Made by a program: the position numbers and the translations under genes. From Acanthochlamys bracteata (lineage: Eukaryota; Streptophyta; Magnoliopsida; Pandanales; Velloziaceae), in assembly GCA_019914995.1 (NCBI GenBank), contig CM034141.1, forward strand, positions 992,001-1,056,000: DNA of 64,000 bases, given 5' to 3'. The notes beneath the pieces were generated by a model. It searched no databases and was not told the DNA's origin. It worked only from the letters and a program-made list of their open reading frames with translations. Below, piece by piece: positions 59,201-64,000 of the stretch (positions are counted from its first letter, which is position 1; each line of letters starts with the position of its first letter).

Positions 59201-60359
59201 TCCCTTTCTTCTTTGGTAGAAAATCTTTTCCAGAAGAATCTGCATTAGAAGAAGGATTCATAGATGTGCAAGAACCAGGAGCATTACCGATTGCAGGAGA
59301 TTCTAAGCAAAGAGTTTCTTTTCCCAAGGCATCAGAGTGTTCCAGCATCCTGCAAATAAATTCATAAAGTCCTTGATCCAAAATACAGAAATCAGGTATA
59401 GTGCATTCTTGTTTGCACTAAGTCATTTCTCCGAGACATAAGTTATGGGACTACTACGATTTTTGTTGACTCTAGCACTCCAAGAAGATCTCATTCAAGT
59501 TGCAGAACACTCAAATTTAGTGGAACATGCTTTACATCAAAGACAATTAACATAATACTCACTCCCCATTCTTAAACCCCCATGAATTATCCCCAACTGC
59601 TTGAGTATCCTGCACAAGAAAAATAAAAAAAACACAAATTAGCAGCAATTCCAGATTCTAAAAATATCATTATGCTCGTAAACATCTACACATTCATCAC
59701 CTGAGTTTCTTCTTGAAGAGCCTTCTCCACCAGCTCCTCCTCCGTCAAAACTCTGAGATCATCCACACTGCAACAAAATTAATTAACATTTATAAATCAA
59801 CTGCTTACCAAGGATCAATGTTTACACCAAAACACAAATTTCCATGATGAAATATGCAAAGTACTTTCAACAGAAGATATGCCAAATTAAGCACAATGAT
59901 CAACACACAGCACCAATTTCCTTTGAAAGAAAAATAAACAAATCAGCAATTAGCATTCCAATTGCTAACCAAGAAACAATTTTTATACCAAAACACAAGT
60001 TTCCATGATGAAAATTCATGCAAAATACCAACTTTTCAACAGAGAACATGGCAATTAAGCACAATAATCAATACCAAATACCAATTTCCTTTAAAAAATT
60101 CCGAAGAAAAAACTCCTTAATAGAAGAATAAACTTTTTCAGTGAACTCACGAGAGATCATGGTCTTCTTCTTCGTATTCAGTAATAGAGAGTTCGGATTG
60201 CAGAGAACTGAGTTCGTTGAGAAGGTTGGCACGGAAGTCAGGGATGGAAGTGAGTGGGCCGACAAGGTCAGTGACGTAGATGGGACCACCACGAGCGAAC
60301 GGAATACCGCTGTAATCCTCCACAGCCTGTGGCAGCAGCGACTGTGAATCTCCTGCCAT
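56250..60359 (-). CDS. SRD2: snRNA-activating protein complex subunit 3 (SNAP50 / SRD2)
   Basis: Exons on the minus strand: 60151-60359, 59701-59767, 59563-59609, 59154-59349, 58246-58334, 58003-58096, 57715-57810, 57108-57233, 56772-57032 and 56250-56531, about 488 residues. SRD2 is the SNAPC3-like subunit needed to start transcription of U snRNA genes at the upstream sequence element. Landmarks: ARGGPIYVTDLVGPLTSIPD; a Lys/Arg-rich segment KKKGKRGRHFDRNSRAAELE (likely nuclear); VVLCVEIYDRSNISKKTQEF; DPSGYFLIE joined to DKFYNDLRHPSA; FRLGAGYLYCHQGNCKH; and a Cys-rich zinc-binding C terminus (KCSVCKIYHATK, NPCNFCIKCYYLLHY). The join after FLIE uses a GC-AG intron (57033-57107); retaining it adds 25 residues without a stop, so the exact protein is open. 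Confidence 0.9.
56536..56751. repeat. Short direct duplication in the last SRD2 intron
   Basis: TTTTTCCATGGATAATGAAG followed by AAT(T/C)AGGTGCA occurs at about 56537-56568 and again at 56720-56751, about 183 bp apart. GCAATTAATGCAAACT occurs at about 56648 and 56703. The proximal copy adjoins the acceptor of the last coding exon. Confidence 0.7.
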
Positions 60360-60785
60360 GGCGGTTAGCGAGAATTCGGAACGTTGTATGGGGGCTTTTA
60401 TTCGGAATGCTGGAGGGTTTATTTGTAAGTTTTTGTTTTTGCAAAATAAACCAGTGACTTTCTCTTTGGTATTAATATTCCTTAAAGTTTTCCTTTTAGT
60501 AAAATTGGTTCTTTTATTAATTGCTAAATAAGAAATTCATATGAGATAATTGCATAGATTACTTTCATACAATTTTGTACTATAGATGTCAAGAAATATA
60601 TATGTCATAATTAAAAGATACATTAACATCCTATTAATAAAATTAATTTTTTACAAATAAATTTCCTACAAAATTATTAAACATACTATTAATTATAATT
60701 TATAAATTTTGTTATAATTAACTAACATAACTTTTAAAATTAATTTTAGTAAAATAAATATTCTATTAATTTTAAATCAAATTTA
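60360..60785. other. SRD2 promoter side, A/T-rich
   Basis: The SRD2 5' leader and upstream A/T-rich DNA. No distinct motif was identified. Confidence 0.5.
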
Positions 60786-60789
60786 ACTA

Positions 60790-61075
60790 AAACCGACGGC
60801 GGTGGCGTCGGAGCACGGCGGAAACAGACGGCAGGCGGCCGCAGCAAGCGTCAGGTTGCGGCAGCGAGCAGCAGACGGCTGTAGGCGGCGGCAGGGAGCG
60901 GCAGCGCGGCGAGATGGGCTCAATGCAGCGAGCGGCGGTGACGGAGCCGGATGCGATCGGAGGCCGCAGGAGCGGCGGTAGATCCGGTGGCAGACGCGCG
61001 GGTTGGGGGTGGGGGTGCGGCAGCGATTTTCGTCGGGGAGAGGGGGGAAGTAAATTGAAAATTTTGTTAGAAGGG
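60790..61075. other. Isolated GC-rich island
   Basis: About 285 bp of G/C-rich sequence dominated by GGCGGCAGCGAGC-like words sits between blocks of nearly pure A/T. A 111-codon minus-strand frame across it is Pro/Arg/Ala-rich and low in complexity, with no domain. It may be transposon internal sequence or captured GC-rich host sequence. It borders the inverted repeat at 61105-61140. Confidence 0.6.
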
Positions 61076-61104
61076 GGGAAGTAGCAGTGGACTTAATTAG
61101 TTTG

Positions 61105-61140
61105 GTATTAGGGACCAAACTTGAAATTGGTCCCTAATAC
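61105..61140. repeat. Perfect inverted repeat, GTATTAGGGACCAA stem
   Basis: GTATTAGGGACCAA (61105-61118) and TTGGTCCCTAATAC (61127-61140) are exact complements around an 8-nt loop. A weaker relative, TTAGGGATCAA facing TGGTCCCTA, lies at about 61559-61596. Such GGGACCAA modules are common inside plant DNA transposons. Confidence 0.8.
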
Positions 61141-61439
61141 TTTAAATTAAATTTTAAATTAATTAATAAAATATTTATTAAAACTATGACATATATTTTA
61201 TATATGATAATATTACTATTTAAATAAAATTTTATCACATTTGGATCTATATTAGCGTTATGATTTAATTATATAATTTATTAAATCATATGCGTCAATT
61301 AATTATTTATTATTATAAAATATAAAATATTATCTAAATAAAATTAAAAATCTACTAATATGATATATAAAAATATAAATCACATTCAAAAATTTTAATT
61401 TTATTAAACGAAATATTTACTAATTATTTTAATAATTTT

Positions 61440-62798
61440 ATTTTATAAGATAAAGAGATCAATATGAAGCTGGTCTCTAGTGCCAAACTATTAACTGGCG
61501 ACCAATGTTCTACAGTAATAATGACCATATATGGAATCCTTTCTTTATTATCGTAGCATTAGGGATCAACTTAGACAATGGTCCCTATTACTCAAAAAAC
61601 TAAAATTTTCAAATTAATTAAAAAAATTATTTAATAAAATATAAATTATTAAATGTGACTTATTTTCTCATATATTTTATTAATGAATTTTTATATTATT
61701 CGAATGATATTTTCTGCTCCATCACAATTAATAATTGATAGACGTATACGATTTAATAATTTATACGATTGAAATCAGAGTATTGGCTTCTGTCAAAATA
61801 TGATAAAATTTGTGAACAATAATATTGTAGTATTTAATATATCAAATCGTTTAAATAATCTATTTGAGATATAAAAGTAGAATGTTTGTTTAAATAATAT
61901 AATGGAAGAATATAAGTATTATGTTCATAAATTAACTCGTCCTATCGTTGCTTGCTCATTTATTTAATTTACACAATTGTAAGAATAAAATGAAGGTCTA
62001 TACCATTGAATACATCATATACTATAACATTATTGTTCACACAAAGTTTCATAAAGTTTGGATATAACTATTGCTCCGATTTATGCTAATAAATTATTAA
62101 ATTGTATATGTTCATCAAATTTTTATTTTGATTGAGCACAAAAATATCATCCAAATGATCTAAACTCTTGTCAATATGATATATGAAATACATAGTCATA
62201 TCCAACGGTATAGATTTTGATAAATAACTTTTTATAAATAAATTTTTATAAATAAATTTTAATTTATTATTTTTTATAATAATAGTGATCAGGAAAAGCT
62301 GACGGTCGATATTGCTTATCAATCGCGACCAGACATGTACGGTCACTATTATGCTAAAGTAATAACTACCGCCCTTAAAAACGATCATATCGTTCTAAAG
62401 CATTCACGACTATGGACCAGAACGGTCGCTATTGCTTTAAGAAATAGCGTCTGATCAACAACAGTCGCTATTGCTTTAGGACAATAGCAATTCGCTAGCT
62501 GTTTTGATTATTGTTTGTTGTATAATAGTGATTGGGTACACCGCGGTCGTTGATACGGTTAAGTAGCGATCAGTATGTCACGGTCACGAATATCTGATAA
62601 CTAATGTTAGAATTAGTAGCGACCGTAACCATAAAACAGTTGCCGATTCGTAAATACTTGCGACCGTCGATGATGCTGGTCGCTATTACTTTTATAACAG
62701 CAACCGCTTTGATGCCGGTCGCTGTTGGTTTTCATTAGCGACCATTTTTTCTTAGTCGCTAATTATTTGGTCGCTAATGACATATGTTTCTTGTAGTG
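61440..62798. mobile_element. CACTA (En/Spm) element fragment with one intact terminus
   Basis: The right end reads TTTCTTGTAGTG (62787-62798), the complement of the classic CACTACAAGAAA terminus. Inward, from about 62290, there are many subterminal motifs of the type TAGCGACC or GGTCGCTA in both orientations (for example 62421, 62616, 62681, 62736, 62769). No matching CACTA start and no transposase frame was found to the left, so this is a one-ended or internally deleted copy. The left bound given is only where related GACCAATG-like words begin. Confidence 0.65.
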
Positions 62799-62935
62799 TA
62801 TGTTATAAAAAAGAATCTCCAGCAGACCGATAGCAGATAATTTCTTTCCTAAAATTTTCTTAAAAATTTTTAGTTGAGGGCCTTTATATCTCTTTTAAAG
62901 AAAAACCTTTCGTTAACTTATTTTCTTGAATCAGT

Positions 62936-63540
62936 TAGAGGTGGTAATATATGACCCTATCCGTGAATTCAATATGAAAGTGATTTATTTAAATCGACTT
63001 CGGATTAGTTTCGTATCAATTTAAAATTGATCCGATAATTTAAATAGATTTGAGTTGGGCGTAGATTGATCTGAAATTGACATATTTAATCTATCTACTT
63101 GCTTGTGTAGTATATATTTTCTAAATATTAAATATTTAAAATAATTATATTAAATTTTAATTTAATTTATATATATATTGCTAGATTTATTATATTTTGT
63201 TAATTTTTACTTAATTTAACAATTTTATTAATTCAACTTTTTTATTTATTTTGGATATATGATACTCAATAATTTTCACCTATTCTTGTTAGAAATCAAT
63301 TCTATAGTTCTTCTTTTAATAATTTGAATATTAAATAGGTCGACCAAAATTTGATACGGTTACTAAATAAGTTAGATATGATCGATAATTTTAATTTTTA
63401 AATATATAGATGAGATTATAGTTGAAAATTTTTGATATTATTATTAAATAGATCGATTCGAATTTAATTTATTAATCTATATCTTAATTCTTCAAATTTG
63501 GTATCCGCAAATCATTAACTTATATGCTCAAATCTACTCA
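62936..63540. repeat. Degenerate relative of the hAT-like MITE
   Basis: GAGGTGGTAATATATGACCC near 62938 followed by CTTCGGATTAGTTT and ATTTAAAATTGATCCGA resembles the inverted right half of the element at 55375-55892. A matching other end was not found, so the bounds are loose. Confidence 0.35.
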
Positions 63541-63564
63541 TATATATATATATATATATATATA
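63541..63564. repeat. (TA)12 microsatellite
   Basis: Twelve TA units followed by (TTTA)n-like sequence. Confidence 0.95.
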
Positions 63565-64000
63565 TTTATTTATTTATTAAGATTTTCTTTTTGATAATTT
63601 CATTTCATATGGTATTCTTAGTAGTGCATCCATTCGTTAGCTTGCATTTTCATCACGCTATTTTTTCTATATTTTACAAATTTACCACTTCAGTATTCAA
63701 TCAAATCAAAATATTTATTAACGTTACCACCGTTTCGTAAAATTTCTTTTAAAGTTTGTTAGTTGTTATCTTTCCATCGCATAAAATAAGCTATCGAAAG
63801 AAGTGCTTCTTTAACTTTTGATCTATCGCTCCATTTTTTTAAGCTATGAGATATAAATCATGCAAAGGAGTTTTGATTTTTATTATTAGAGGCTTCGTTT
63901 TGCAAAACATTTATAGAGGTAATTTGAATTTTAATATAAATGAATTTTTTATTACTTTTCTTTTGTTAGATAAAAATCCCGAAGTTCGTGGACCGTCTGC
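63565..64000. other. Terminal intergenic sequence
   Basis: No gene or named repeat is recognised to the end of the window. Confidence 0.5.

Noticed and set aside
60783-61118. 111-codon Pro/Arg/Ala-rich minus-strand frame
   Set aside because: Low-complexity reading of a GC-rich block with no domain and no conserved motif; treated as transposon-related composition.
1-64000. Search by eye for LTR retrotransposons, viral insertions and CRISPR-like arrays
   Set aside because: No long terminal repeats, primer-binding sites, reverse transcriptase, capsid-like motifs or regularly spaced repeats were recognised.

Overview
This 64-kb window is nuclear DNA of a core eudicot plant. The evidence is long AT-rich spacers, many short GT-AG introns, and plant-only families: dirigent proteins, a pectin methylesterase with inhibitor domain, a GUX xylan glucuronosyltransferase, an LRR-XI receptor kinase, a PPR protein and an F-box/kelch protein. 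Species cannot be named. Exon coordinates below were derived by hand from splice sites and reading frame, and similarity statements come from memory of the families, not from a search.

Layout. 0-9.2 kb: a two-exon PME/PMEI gene (+) and a five-exon GUX gene (-), both acting on cell-wall polysaccharides. 9.2-16 kb: gene-poor DNA crowded with AT-rich MITE-like elements and a local duplication. 16-20.2 kb: three tandem intronless dirigent genes (+), the first with an unusual GPI-anchor-like tail. 21.7-23.6 kb: a five-exon GLTP-domain (ACD11-type) lipid-transfer gene (-) whose stop codon and last ~23 codons lie inside a 253-bp MITE. 25.2-28.7 kb: an LRR receptor kinase of the RGI/RCH type (-). 29.6 kb: tRNA-Ala(UGC). 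30.8-35.6 kb: a TOM1-like (TOL) pseudogene (+) with about five frameshifts and a MITE in its first intron. 36.2-36.6 kb: an unassigned coding-looking segment (-). 38.1-40.9 kb: a PPR gene with a degenerate DYW domain (-). 41.3-43.4 kb: a phospholipase D pseudogene (-). 44.4-51.5 kb: a 16-exon SAC1/FRA7-type phosphoinositide phosphatase (+). 52.6-55.2 kb: a SKIP30-like F-box/kelch gene with a 5' UTR intron (-). 56.2-60.4 kb: SRD2, the SNAPC3 subunit of the snRNA gene activator (-). 60.4-64 kb: transposon-derived DNA with one clear CACTA terminus and an isolated GC-rich island.

No operon-like logic is expected. PME, GUX, the dirigents and SAC1 (whose Arabidopsis mutant is fragile fiber7) all touch cell-wall biology, but nothing in the sequence shows that this is more than coincidence. 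The most unusual items are the GLTP gene ending inside a MITE, the dirigent with a predicted GPI anchor, the stop-free in-frame GC-AG intron of SRD2, the degenerate DYW domain and the two decayed host genes. No LTR retrotransposon, viral insertion or CRISPR array was recognised.
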